Origin: a virus
DNA: 64,000 nucleotides
Virus record (IMG/VR): IMGVR_UViG_3300046820_001062
Coordinates: 59,731 to 123,730 of that record
Strand: one strand, 5' to 3'
Below the pieces are notes generated by a model. It was not told the origin of the DNA and searched no databases. It was given only the letters and a program-made list of their open reading frames with translations. Positions within the stretch are counted from its first letter, which is position 1; each line of letters opens with the position of its first letter. Made by a program: the position numbers and the translations under genes. This document shows, in pieces, positions 33,194-40,631 of this stretch.

Positions 33194-33685
33194 ATGAACA
33201 AAGTTCAAATCAAACCAACTGAAACTGGTGCATTAGTTAGCACCTACAAGAACAATCCTGCTTACGGTTACATCACACTTCAATCAGAAGAGATGAGTGT
33301 TGACGGTGGCTGGGTTAGAAACTCTGTACGCACTGCATTACTACGTGCTGAAACAAGCTTGCTTGAAAAGTTTGTTAGCACCTTTGGTAAGTCTGGTAAC
33401 ATTCCTGGACGCATTGTTGTAAAAGAATTCACAGAGTCTCAATTACCTGAGAACTATATGTCACGCCTTAACAAGAACTTAGACTATGAAGAGTCTATTG
33501 CTCCTTACATTAAGCGTGCTGGTAAAGACGGTATTGAATTGACTCTTGGTGGTGAGCGTATCTTGCGCTTTACTGACTATGATGCATCTGGTGCTGACCA
33601 AGATGTACGTGTAGCTCACGACAACACCACTGCTATATCTGCTTCACGCAATGTGAACGCTAATACAGCTGCGTTACCTGCTTAA
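33194..33685 (+). CDS. 163-aa protein, first of a paralogous pair
   Basis: The product (MNKVQIKPTETGALVSTYKN) is beta-rich with VDGGWVRNSVRTALLRAE, IPGRIVVKEFTESQLP, YIKRAGKDGIELTLGGER and ILRFTDYDASGAD. About half of the residues are shared with the product of 33,889-34,380, including VDGGWVR, KRAG-DGIELT and GGERILRF. Codon use is rich in GC-ending and CGT/CGC codons, like the capsid gene, which suggests very high expression. A hairpin terminator follows. The function is unknown; nucleic-acid binding would fit small, abundant early proteins. Confidence 0.75.
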   Translation: MNKVQIKPTETGALVSTYKNNPAYGYITLQSEEMSVDGGWVRNSVRTALLRAETSLLEKFVSTFGKSGNIPGRIVVKEFTESQLPENYMSRLNKNLDYEESIAPYIKRAGKDGIELTLGGERILRFTDYDASGADQDVRVAHDNTTAISASRNVNANTAALPA

Positions 33686-33888
33686 ACTTAGAAGAACTGC
33701 TGGCTGGGGATAAACTCCTCAGCCTCAGTTTTTTCCAAATAAACAAGTTGGGGTGGTTGCTGTGAGGTAAGACAAAAACAACAGAACAGTTTTTTTCTCA
33801 ACCCTTACTCAACACCTAAATTGCCCCTGACTAAAACAACACCTAAACCCCCAAATCATTTTAGTATTAACAATTAAAAATTAGATTT
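33686..33888 (+). other. spacer with terminator between the paralogues
   Basis: After the hairpin at 33,695-33,734 (ACTG..GGCTGGGG with CTCCTCAGCC..CAGT and TTTTTT) there are about 150 nt of A/C-rich sequence with no ORF. The second paralogue starts after the leader TTAACAATTAAAAATTAGATTT, so each copy has its own mRNA. Confidence 0.6.
33695..33734 (+). terminator. terminator of the first paralogue
   Basis: The GC-rich stem with a 5-nt loop is followed by six T residues, 10 nt past the stop codon at 33,685. Confidence 0.75.
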
Positions 33889-34380
33889 ATGTCTCAAGTA
33901 CAAATCGTCCCAAACTCAAAGACAGGCAGTGTAATCACAGCCTACAAAAACAACGCTGAATATGGTTATGTTCAGCTTCAACAAACTGCAATCACCGTTG
34001 ATGGTGGTTGGGTAAGAGAGAGCAAACGCTCTACTCTTTTGCGCGCAAAGATGGACTTGTTAACCAAGTTTGTTGCCGCTCACAAAAGTCTTCAATTGCC
34101 AGGTGCAATTGTAGTAAAAGAATATCTTGAGTCTGAAGTGCCTCAAGATATGGCTGACAAATTCTTCAACAAAGAGTTAGCTTATGAAGATGCAATTGCT
34201 CCTTACGTAAAACGCGCAGGTGCAGATGGCATTGAGTTAACTGTTGGTGGTGAAAGAATTTTACGCTTCACAAGTTATGATGCTAGTGGTTCTGACACAG
34301 ACGTTAAGGTAGCACATGACAACGTAGTTGCTGTGGTAGAGAGTAAAGTACAATCTACAAGCAACGCAATGTTAGGTTAA
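33889..34380 (+). CDS. 163-aa protein, second of a paralogous pair
   Basis: The product (MSQVQIVPNSKTGSVITAYK) has the same length as its paralogue and keeps the same blocks (YKNN, YGY, VDGGWVR, IVVKE, YVKRAGADGIELTVGGER, YDASGSD). The C-terminal 20 residues differ most (ESKVQSTSNAMLG). Codon use is again of the highly expressed kind. A hairpin terminator follows, so both copies are single-gene units. The two copies may have diverged in timing or partner; a tandem duplication is the simplest origin. Confidence 0.75.
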   Translation: MSQVQIVPNSKTGSVITAYKNNAEYGYVQLQQTAITVDGGWVRESKRSTLLRAKMDLLTKFVAAHKSLQLPGAIVVKEYLESEVPQDMADKFFNKELAYEDAIAPYVKRAGADGIELTVGGERILRFTSYDASGSDTDVKVAHDNVVAVVESKVQSTSNAMLG

Positions 34381-34631
34381 TTGATTTAAATTGTGGTAAG
34401 TATGGGGAATTATTCCCTGTACTTGCTGCAGTTTTTTCTATTTAACCACAAGAAAACTTAGGTGTTGATTGACAAACTTACAAAGACAAACAAAACTTCT
34501 TTGTTAACTCATTGATTAATAATAATTTGTGTGCGTGAGAGTGGGTGACAGACCTACTCTCCCACATATTTTAGTCAAAAAAAATCCTCTCAAAAACAAG
34601 TTCTAGTGTATAATAAATAGCTATAATAGTC
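34381..34631 (+). other. spacer with two hairpins
   Basis: A terminator at 34,397-34,437 is followed by a further hairpin at 34,537-34,561 (GAGAGTGGGT with ACCTACTCTC, 10 bp with one G-T, 5-nt loop). No gene is found between them. Confidence 0.6.
34397..34437 (+). terminator. terminator of the second paralogue
   Basis: TAAGTATGGGGA pairs with TCCCTGTACTT around ATTAT, followed by GCTGCAG and TTTTTT. Confidence 0.7.
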
Positions 34632-34736
34632 ATGAAGACAGAAAAATATCAACTTGCTGTACTACTATGTTTCATACTTACCATAATTGGTATTGTTGTT
34701 TACAATGTATGTACTTATGGTGTTTCTTCTATATAG
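34632..34736 (+). CDS. 34-aa single-span membrane microprotein
   Basis: MKTEKYQLAVLLCFILTIIG continues IVVYNVCTYG and ends at TAG. Lys/Glu at the start and one hydrophobic span are typical of phage membrane microproteins. It lies in front of the lipoprotein gene and could be part of the same lysis or envelope set. Confidence 0.55.
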   Translation: MKTEKYQLAVLLCFILTIIGIVVYNVCTYGVSSI

Positions 34737-34815
34737 TAAGTGAGACATTTAGTGTTATCTCTCTCTATAGTATAAGAGCATCCGCTTTCTTCTAAAACCC
34801 TCAAAATCAGCCAAA

Positions 34816-35130
34816 ATGAAAAGTTTAGTTGCCTTACTCATTTTTGCATTGACAATCAGTTCTTGCAAGAATACAAAGTATGTAGATTGTGATGCTTACA
34901 AGACACACTACAAACCTGTTAAAGCAGAAAAGCATAAACACGCTAAGTGTGATGCTTACTCCTCTATTATTATTGTTCCTTCTGATACTACTGATGGAAG
35001 ACCTACCTTTACTGTTTACTTCAGTGATGGTAAAGCTCTTGACTATATGTATCCAGAAGAGATCGCCCAAAGCCTCAATACAGGTAAATGGGATTATGAT
35101 GAAACTTTAATGTTAACTCACCAAAACTAA
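34816..35130 (+). CDS. small lipoprotein
   Basis: The 104-aa product has a signal peptide of 16 residues (MKSLVALLIFALTISS) and a lipobox Cys at residue 17 (TISSC). A short Cys/Lys/His-rich segment (KAEKHKHAKCDAYSS) and a beta domain (RPTFTVYFSDGKALDYMYPE) follow. It would be anchored in the cell envelope. Phage lipoproteins block superinfection or act as outer-membrane spanins in lysis. The gene lies before tRNA-Leu and the muralytic gene, so either use is possible. Confidence 0.75.
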   Translation: MKSLVALLIFALTISSCKNTKYVDCDAYKTHYKPVKAEKHKHAKCDAYSSIIIVPSDTTDGRPTFTVYFSDGKALDYMYPEEIAQSLNTGKWDYDETLMLTHQN

Positions 35131-35136
35131 CACAAC

Positions 35137-35310
35137 ATGGAAGCAATGCGTTCTTTCCCAATTCAGGTAGTTATGCCTGATGGTCAAGTATACAGACAAT
35201 CTGTTTATGCTTGTACCAAATGGCACGCTATTGAGCTTCTATACTCTAAGATGTGTCAGTATCAAAACAACCGTTCTATGTATAAACTTGTACGTAGAAA
35301 GAAAAAGTAA
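35137..35310 (+). CDS. small protein, 57 aa
   Basis: MEAMRSFPIQVVMPDGQVYR is followed by a helix (CTKWHAIELLYSKMCQYQ) and a basic C-terminus (LVRRKKK). It begins 6 nt after the lipoprotein stop and is probably translated from the same mRNA. No family is recognised. Confidence 0.55.
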   Translation: MEAMRSFPIQVVMPDGQVYRQSVYACTKWHAIELLYSKMCQYQNNRSMYKLVRRKKK

Positions 35311-35317
35311 AATTAGA

Positions 35318-35403
35318 ACCTCAGTGGTGAAAGTGGTAGACACGAGGGACTTAAAATCCCTTGGCCAGTGATGGCCGTGCAGGTTCAATTCCTGTCTGAG
35401 GTA
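35318..35403 (+). tRNA. tRNA-Leu (TAA)
   Basis: The acceptor ACCTCAG pairs with CTGAGGT. The anticodon loop CTTAAAA (TAA) is closed by AGGGA/TCCCT. A long variable arm TGGCC-AGTGAT-GGCC and a T arm with GGTTCAATTCC complete it. The long variable arm is as expected for a class II tRNA. It decodes TTA, the common Leu codon here. Confidence 0.95.
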
Positions 35404-35672
35404 CAATATTTTGTGCTGAAGGTGTAGTCCTGTTGGTAAGCTAAAAGCATTTTATTAGAGTGGAGTGCTTGCTTTTAAATTCACACACATTTGCTCTGGT
35501 TAGTGGCAAGGAGTGAAGCCAATAAGGGTTACAAAAAGACTTTGTTTCAGGTAATGAAAAGCTCCCTTGGGAACAAAGCAAACCAAATCAGGTTCTGACA
35601 TGATAGATAAACCGTTATCTTGAAAGCTCCTGTAATTATATCTTTTTATTGTTTCACATAATTTCTCAGAAA
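35404..35672 (+). other. 269-nt noncoding stretch after tRNA-Leu
   Basis: No ORF of note is present. Some paired segments are visible, for example TAAAAGCA with TGC..CTTTTA near 35,442-35,481. Nothing matches a tRNA or known RNA. It may be a leader of the muralytic gene. Confidence 0.35.
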
Positions 35673-36224
35673 ATGATTTACAAATTTAACAAAACAACAC
35701 TGAAATTTGAGGGCGTCTTCCTCAAAACAAGTCTCTTTGTTATTGTTGCAATTGTATTTGCATCATTAACTTCTTACATCATAGGACACTACAAAGGCTA
35801 TTATGATTATAAACATGCCATTGTTAGTCCTGAAGAACGTATGATTGTCATTCAAGAGAACGACAAGTTCACAAAAGAAAAGTTTAAAGAGTATCTTTTG
35901 CAACTGAATATTAAGTTTCCTCACATAGTGTATGCTCAAGCTGTACTTGAAACAGGTAACTTTCAGTCAAAGATTTTTTCTGCAAACCACAATCTCTTTG
36001 GTATGAAAGAAGCACGTGTACGTGCAACCACAAACCTTGGAAGTGAACTAGGTCATGCAATTTATGGTCACTGGCGTGAAAGCGTTGTTGATTACGCATT
36101 ATTTCAATGTGCCTTCTTGACAAGTGTTAAAACTGAAGAAGGTTATTATCAATACTTAAAAGAAAACTATGCAGAAGCTCCAAATTATGTCGCAAAAGTT
36201 AGAGAACTCTCTAAAAACTTTTAA
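35673..36224 (+). CDS. membrane-anchored glucosaminidase-type endolysin
   Basis: The product starts at ATG 35,673 (MIYKFNKTTLKFEGVFLKTS) and has an N-terminal hydrophobic span (LFVIVAIVFASLTSYIIG), like signal-anchor-release or anchored endolysins. A mannosyl-glycoprotein endo-beta-N-acetylglucosaminidase-type domain follows: HIVYAQAVLETGNFQSKIFS with catalytic Glu in the helix LETG, HNLFGMKEARVRATTN and GHWRESVVDYALFQC. It cleaves peptidoglycan glycans at lysis. The next gene overlaps its end. ATG 35,649 is also possible but adds nothing sensible. Confidence 0.82.
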   Translation: MIYKFNKTTLKFEGVFLKTSLFVIVAIVFASLTSYIIGHYKGYYDYKHAIVSPEERMIVIQENDKFTKEKFKEYLLQLNIKFPHIVYAQAVLETGNFQSKIFSANHNLFGMKEARVRATTNLGSELGHAIYGHWRESVVDYALFQCAFLTSVKTEEGYYQYLKENYAEAPNYVAKVRELSKNF

Positions 36225-36504
36225 AGAGAGTGTCTCAGAGTTTATCAAATCAATCAAAGAAGTTGATAATCCACCTCAAACAAGGTATGAAATCCTTGTT
36301 TTGAACAGACAAACACGCAATTGTAAACGGGAAAGTTTCTTTGAAATGAAAGAAGCTATGTCCTCAGTACATCCTCAGTACTTGTTTGACACAGAAAATG
36401 AATATTTTTTGGTCAACACCTGTACCCCAGAACATAAATGTATTAAACTAAACAAAATAAATACACATGGGAAGAATGAAGGAAGTATTCATGCTCAAGC
36501 GTGA
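36187..36504 (+). CDS. protein overlapping the endolysin gene
   Basis: The 105-aa product starts MSQKLENSLKTFKESVSEFI within the end of the endolysin gene (38-nt overlap). A coil-like N-terminus leads into a beta part (YEILVLNRQTRNCKRESFFE) and a Cys-containing end (CTPEHKCIKLNK). No membrane span is seen, so it is not a typical holin. An earlier ATG at 36,169 is possible. Role in lysis control is a guess from position only. Confidence 0.5.
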   Translation: MSQKLENSLKTFKESVSEFIKSIKEVDNPPQTRYEILVLNRQTRNCKRESFFEMKEAMSSVHPQYLFDTENEYFLVNTCTPEHKCIKLNKINTHGKNEGSIHAQA

Positions 36505-36658
36505 GCAAGAAGCAATTGAAGATCAGCATCTTGATGATGCTTATTGGTATCAAAAATACCTTGAGGAACAACAAATGAATCAACAACCCGTTGTACAAGA
36601 ATCTGTACAAAATTCTGTACAAGAACCTGTACAACACAAACCAAAAGAACAATGTTAG
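36467..36658 (+). CDS. small Gln/Glu-rich protein with short repeats
   Basis: The 63-aa product has an N-terminal charged helix (KREQEAIEDQHLDDAYWYQK). Its tail repeats VQES, VQNS, VQEP, VQHK, coded by four imperfect copies of a 12-nt unit around TCTGTACAA. It overlaps both neighbours (38 nt and 7 nt). Spanin-like Pro/Gln tails look similar, but no membrane span is found here. Confidence 0.5.
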   Translation: MGRMKEVFMLKREQEAIEDQHLDDAYWYQKYLEEQQMNQQPVVQESVQNSVQEPVQHKPKEQC

Positions 36659-36852
36659 GACTACAAATCTACATTATCATCTCCTACTTAGGTGGTGCAT
36701 TTTTTACAATTATGACATTAGCACAAGCAAGAGTGTTGAGCGTTGCTGACATTCTATTTTTCTTTTTGTCTCCATTTGCAATTATGCCTATCTTGTTGGT
36801 TCAGCTCATCTCACAGTTTGTGGATGTAGACAAACCTGTTATCAGAATTTAA
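36652..36852 (+). CDS. small membrane protein, holin candidate
   Basis: The 66-aa product has two hydrophobic spans (LQIYIIISYLGGAFFTIMTL and ILFFFLSPFAIMPILLVQLI) and a short charged tail (DVDKPVIRI). Its size and place after the endolysin are as expected for a holin, and a strong terminator follows. Other small membrane proteins are alternatives. Confidence 0.6.
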   Translation: MLGLQIYIIISYLGGAFFTIMTLAQARVLSVADILFFFLSPFAIMPILLVQLISQFVDVDKPVIRI

Positions 36853-36855
36853 TTT

Positions 36856-36887
36856 AAAGGACTTGTAGAAATACAGGTCCTTTTTTT
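36856..36887 (+). terminator. terminator of the lysis unit
   Basis: AAAGGACTTGTA and TACAGGTCCTTT form a 12-bp stem (one G-T) with the loop GAAA, and the T run continues for seven bases. Confidence 0.92.
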
Positions 36888-36898
36888 ATGACAATTAT

Positions 36899-36914
36899 AT
36901 CACTATGCAGTGAT
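36899..36914. repeat. short palindrome ATCACT-ATGC-AGTGAT
   Basis: A perfect 6-bp inverted repeat lies between the lysis-unit terminator and the gene at 36,948. It could be an operator for the following unit. Confidence 0.4.
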
Positions 36915-36947
36915 GGTATCCATTATTTACTCTAAAATTGACAAGAA

Positions 36948-37472
36948 ATGAAGAATCAAATTACAGCCACAGCCCAAGGTCTATTGACCTATGACAAAAA
37001 CGGTAAGCCACAACTTGAGCGTTACACTCACAAATTTCAATCAAAATCAGACTACAAGCCAAAGCACATTGCGCAAACTAGCACAGATTTAGAAAAGATT
37101 CATTTGAACATGGTTCAACGCCAAATGTTCAGACGTTTGATGTATGGATTGAAAGAGTATACGCCAGAGCAAATGGCAACGTTGTCACCTTCTACAATCA
37201 GCAAGATTGTTGAAGACTACAAAAAAGCTAAAAGAGCTTTGCACATTATGAAGGCTAAAAAGTATTATTATGCTGAAACAAAGCTAATGAATGCTATTTT
37301 CCCATCATTCAATCTAGGCTCAAAAGATCATGACTGGTTTTTAGAATTACCAAAGAGTGTAACATTGAGAAGTTTGGGAATCTCTACTAAAGAAGTAGTT
37401 GAAGAATTTATCAAACGTAAACTCCTTCCTAAAAACTTTTTTAACATCACACCTCAAAACGTATCTCTCTAA
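36948..37472 (+). CDS. conserved phage protein, basic and helical
   Basis: The 174-aa product has a basic, flexible N-terminus (residues 1-45) and a helical core (LNMVQRQMFRRLMYGLKEYT, STISKIVEDYKKAKRALHIM). It ends with a segment that looks like a small helical domain (LRSLGISTKEVVEEFIKRKL). It starts a unit of four overlapping or near-overlapping genes. High pI suggests nucleic-acid contact. No family is recognised. Confidence 0.6.
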   Translation: MKNQITATAQGLLTYDKNGKPQLERYTHKFQSKSDYKPKHIAQTSTDLEKIHLNMVQRQMFRRLMYGLKEYTPEQMATLSPSTISKIVEDYKKAKRALHIMKAKKYYYAETKLMNAIFPSFNLGSKDHDWFLELPKSVTLRSLGISTKEVVEEFIKRKLLPKNFFNITPQNVSL

Positions 37473-37795
37473 TGGCCAAAAAAGATCAAACAGATGAGTC
37501 CATCAAATACGGTGGACTCTCTAACTCTGAAATCATGCTTGTTTACTACCGTTTCAAAAAGTATGTAGACAACCTTGATGAGAATCTAAACAAGAATCAA
37601 GTCACAAAAACAGTTAAAACTCCAATGGGTAATGCTACAGCAATTATGCAAATTTCTGAAGAGCATGTTGCTAAATTCAAAGCTACAGAATATTACATTC
37701 TGGCAAAATCTGTTGTTGCTAAACTAGGACCCATTGTTGAACTGTTAGAAAGTTGTGATGACACTTTTAAACAGTTAGCAAATGAACTACGGTAG
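37472..37795 (+). CDS. small conserved phage protein
   Basis: The 107-aa product (MAKKDQTDESIKYGGLSNSE) is helical. The mid loop is basic (KTVKTPMGNATAIMQISEEH) and the end helix is amphipathic (LAKSVVAKLGPIVELLESCD). It overlaps the preceding gene by one base and the following HTH gene by 14 nt. It may be a partner of the HTH protein. Function unknown. Confidence 0.55.
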   Translation: MAKKDQTDESIKYGGLSNSEIMLVYYRFKKYVDNLDENLNKNQVTKTVKTPMGNATAIMQISEEHVAKFKATEYYILAKSVVAKLGPIVELLESCDDTFKQLANELR

Positions 37796-38057
37796 AGTAA
37801 ACAATGTGGTGTCCTATTCTGAGTTAATTTCTTTGGAAGCAAAAGGACTCTACGCAATTGTTTGTTCTTTATGTGGTAACAAAGATTACTGTTATCCAGC
37901 ACTTTCAACCTTAGCAAAGATGTCTGGTAAAAGTAAGTCTACTGTTCAAAGGCTTCTCAAAGAATTATCAGAAAAAGGTGTTATACAAAGGTTGTATGAC
38001 CCAAGTCAAAGAAAAACCATCACTTACAATTTGATGGACAAAAGTAAAAAATCTTAA
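37782..38057 (+). CDS. winged helix-turn-helix protein
   Basis: The 91-aa product has the replication-initiator/helix-turn-helix_36 pattern. A lead helix EAKGLYAIVCSLCGNKDYC is followed by YPALSTLAKMSGKSKSTVQR (turn and recognition helix) and LLKELSEKGVIQRLYDP, with a beta wing after it. The phrase matches many phage and plasmid wHTH modules. It likely regulates transcription or replication in this region. Confidence 0.8.
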   Translation: MNYGRVNNVVSYSELISLEAKGLYAIVCSLCGNKDYCYPALSTLAKMSGKSKSTVQRLLKELSEKGVIQRLYDPSQRKTITYNLMDKSKKS

Positions 38058-38068
38058 ATTCAAAAATC

Positions 38069-38512
38069 ATGTCAAAAAAATCGTTTTTAGCACAAATTCA
38101 AGAAATTGAAAACAAAGAGTTAGAGTTCAATGACCACATTTTAATGTGTATTGAAACTGACGACAATGGCATTCCTGTTGGAAGTGCTTTGAAAGTAAAA
38201 GGTACTCCTTTCCAAACTCTTGGAATGTTGGACCTTGCAATTAGGAAACTTGAAGAAGCTCGTGAGTCTATTCATGAGAAATTCCAAACAGTTGAAGATG
38301 CATCTCGTGCATTGAACAGTATGCCAAAGGATATTGTAGACAAAATCAGGAAGTTTGAAGAAGAAGCACGTGATGCTATGCGCAATGGAGACATTGACAA
38401 ACTGAATCAGCTTAAAGATAAAGTCAAAAATGAACTTGGCATCACTGGAGATGATGATGATGATTCTGACGAAACTGGATTCAACAGTAATGACTTTAAA
38501 GGAGGATTTTAA
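38069..38512 (+). CDS. acidic helical protein
   Basis: The 147-aa product has a short beta N-terminus and long helices (LDLAIRKLEEARESIHEKF, IVDKIRKFEEEARDAMRNGD). The tail is strongly acidic (TGDDDDDSDETG) and ends NDFKGGF. An acidic tail that ends in Phe resembles SSB-type or DNA-mimic tails; whether it binds a partner in that way is unknown. Confidence 0.55.
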   Translation: MSKKSFLAQIQEIENKELEFNDHILMCIETDDNGIPVGSALKVKGTPFQTLGMLDLAIRKLEEARESIHEKFQTVEDASRALNSMPKDIVDKIRKFEEEARDAMRNGDIDKLNQLKDKVKNELGITGDDDDDSDETGFNSNDFKGGF

Positions 38513-38525
38513 AGAGAGGACCTAG

Positions 38526-38552
38526 TCATGGGTGACCACCCATGAATTTTTC
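38526..38552 (+). terminator. terminator after the acidic protein gene
   Basis: TCATGGGT and ACCCATGA form a perfect 8-bp stem with a 4-nt loop, followed by ATTTTT. Confidence 0.85.
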
Positions 38553-38584
38553 CGCTTTCTCTTTATATTCTTCTCTTTACTTAC

Positions 38585-38623
38585 TAGTCACTGGTGAATA
38601 CCTTACATGGTCACCAGTGACTA
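38585..38623. repeat. 13-bp perfect inverted repeat
   Basis: TAGTCACTGGTGA (38,585-38,597) and TCACCAGTGACTA (38,611-38,623) are exact inverses with a 13-nt spacer, 42 nt before the next gene. With no T run after it, an operator or mRNA leader hairpin is more likely than a terminator. Confidence 0.7.
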
Positions 38624-38665
38624 CCTTTACTCAATTTTACTCAATAAAATCAACACTTTACAAAT

Positions 38666-39241
38666 ATGGGAGTAGACATCTATGGAATCAGTCCAAAATT
38701 GACTGAATCTGCACCAGAAATGCCAGATAACTATGAAGAATTATCTGAGCAACAAGTAAAAGATTACTGGAAAATGCGTGATGATTGGGAACAGTCCAAT
38801 CCAGGTTTCTATTTTAGAAACAACTGGTGGCACTGGCGTCCATTACAAATGCTAATTTCAGTATTCAATTCTGCTTATGAACTTAACATACCAGATGAAA
38901 CCCTGAAACAATTAGGTGAAAATGGTGGTGGAGGAGTCAAAGACAAAGGTCAGTGTGAACAATTGGCTAAATGCTTCAAAGAATTTGCTGCTGACATGAG
39001 ATTAAAAAACAACAACGTTCTTTATCTCAACACAGGTTGGTGGCATGGCAAAGATGATAATGGTCCATCTATAAAAGATGACGCTATCAATGAAGCATTG
39101 AACGCAAAGTATCCTGGAATTTTCTTTGAACAAGCAGAATTAGATGGTGTTTACTATGACCCATCACACGCAACAAACGTTGACAATGTAGAAGAGTTTG
39201 CACTCTTTTTAGAAAACTGTAATGGTTTTGAAATTTACTAA
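38666..39241 (+). CDS. conserved phage protein (MGVDIYG-type start)
   Basis: The 191-aa product starts MGVDIYGISPKLTESAPEMP, a lead often seen in phage proteins of unknown role. Trp/Asn-rich parts follow (FYFRNNWWHWRPLQMLISVF, LNTGWWHGKDDNGPS) and an acidic end. No catalytic motif is visible. It lies in front of the MoxR-VWA pair and may be made from the same mRNA. Function unknown. Confidence 0.6.
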   Translation: MGVDIYGISPKLTESAPEMPDNYEELSEQQVKDYWKMRDDWEQSNPGFYFRNNWWHWRPLQMLISVFNSAYELNIPDETLKQLGENGGGGVKDKGQCEQLAKCFKEFAADMRLKNNNVLYLNTGWWHGKDDNGPSIKDDAINEALNAKYPGIFFEQAELDGVYYDPSHATNVDNVEEFALFLENCNGFEIY

Positions 39242-39261
39242 CCTCAATAAATACATAAAAA

Positions 39262-40548
39262 ATGATCTTATTACAATCAGCAATTAGCGGCACAAGCTAT
39301 CAAATTAAAACTCTCCCTAAACAATCTTTTGAGAAAGGTTTGACACGTCACATTGATGACATGAAAATTACATCTCCAATTGCAGAGTTTGCTAAATTTC
39401 CTTTAGGAACAATTTTCATCACTGATGGATATGATTTTCCAGAAGATGATCACCTACACATTCGTAAAGAGAATGTTGTTGCAATGTTCTATGACACTAC
39501 TGTTTTTCCTCTAGCTCACATAGAGAAGCCACGCCTGCAAGAAATGGCTGACTTTACTGTTAACTATATGATTGACAGTGACTTATATGGCATTGAGAAA
39601 GCAAAAGCAATGGCGGAACAATTTGCATCTTATGGTTATGAATATGACTGGGATGCTATGATTGCTCCAAAGCCAACTGTATCTGGTGAAATTCCATCTG
39701 GAACAAACCTTAAACGTACTATTGCAGCAAACTTTCCTGTACCATCTGTTGATGACTGTGGGTTCCATATTGATCCTGATATGTGGTTCTTACTTGTGAG
39801 AAACGTGTTACGCGGTGAAAATACTTTGCTTGTAGGGCCTACAGGTTCTGGTAAAACAGAAATTGTATCCCACCTTGCAATGGCAATGGAAAAACAAATG
39901 TACATTCAAGACATGGGTACTGTTCAAGATGCTCAATCAGCATTGCTTGGCGTTCACCGTTTGAACAAAGAAGGTCACTCAGCATTTGAGTTTGCACCTT
40001 TTGTGAATAACATTCAAGCTGGTGGTATCATGTTGTTGGATGAGTTAAACCGTTCACCTCTTGCTGCAAATAATATCTTGTTCCCTTGTTTGGACAAAAG
40101 ACGTTACTTGCCAGTAGACATTGCATGTGAAGATTGTGATCGTAGGATTCCTGTTAATGAGAACACTGTGTTCTTTGCAACTGCTAACCTTGGTTCTGAG
40201 TATTCAGGTACTCATTCAATTGACCGTGCATTGCTTGACCGTTTCTTTCCAATAGAACTTGGTTATCCATCAGAAAAAGATGAGGTGAATGTACTTAAGT
40301 TGCGTACAGGAATTGATGAGAAGTTTGCTACTGCAATTGTACGTGTATCTAATGAGATACGTAAACAATACAAAGAGCAAGAACTTTCTACTCCTGTATC
40401 AGTTCGTCATACTATTCAAGCTGCAAGCCTTATTGCAGATGGTTTTGATGTAGATAAAGCATTGCTTGCTACTATCATGCCTTTATTTGAAGATGGTATT
40501 GGTGTATCTGAACGTAGCAAAGTACTTTCTATTGTATCAGCATTTTAG
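39262..40548 (+). CDS. MoxR/CobS-type AAA+ ATPase
   Basis: The 428-aa product has an N-terminal phage-specific part (residues 1-175). The AAA+ core has Walker A GPTGSGKT (near residue 191), Walker B IMLLDELNRS, sensor-like VFFATANLGSEYSG and an Arg-finger region (DRALLDRFFPIEL). It matches the MoxR/CobS subgroup. Such ATPases work with VWA-domain partners as metal chelatases or protein remodelers, and the next gene codes for such a partner. The target of the pair in phages is not known. A hairpin terminator follows the gene. Confidence 0.88.
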   Translation: MILLQSAISGTSYQIKTLPKQSFEKGLTRHIDDMKITSPIAEFAKFPLGTIFITDGYDFPEDDHLHIRKENVVAMFYDTTVFPLAHIEKPRLQEMADFTVNYMIDSDLYGIEKAKAMAEQFASYGYEYDWDAMIAPKPTVSGEIPSGTNLKRTIAANFPVPSVDDCGFHIDPDMWFLLVRNVLRGENTLLVGPTGSGKTEIVSHLAMAMEKQMYIQDMGTVQDAQSALLGVHRLNKEGHSAFEFAPFVNNIQAGGIMLLDELNRSPLAANNILFPCLDKRRYLPVDIACEDCDRRIPVNENTVFFATANLGSEYSGTHSIDRALLDRFFPIELGYPSEKDEVNVLKLRTGIDEKFATAIVRVSNEIRKQYKEQELSTPVSVRHTIQAASLIADGFDVDKALLATIMPLFEDGIGVSERSKVLSIVSAF

Positions 40549-40577
40549 GGTGTTTAGGATCACCTGAATTGACATTG

Positions 40578-40608
40578 GAAGGAGAGTGTAATGCTCTCCT
40601 TTCTTTGT
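40578..40608 (+). terminator. hairpin between the ATPase and VWA genes
   Basis: AAGGAGAG and CTCTCCTT form an 8-bp stem with a 7-nt loop followed by TCTTTG. It may set a lower level of the VWA gene or stabilise the upstream mRNA. Confidence 0.6.
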
Positions 40609-40631
40609 CATAATTATCTAAATAAAATTAC

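Noticed and set aside
35404-35672. A second tRNA or tmRNA after tRNA-Leu
   Set aside because: No cloverleaf, T-arm consensus or tag-like frame could be built from this stretch.
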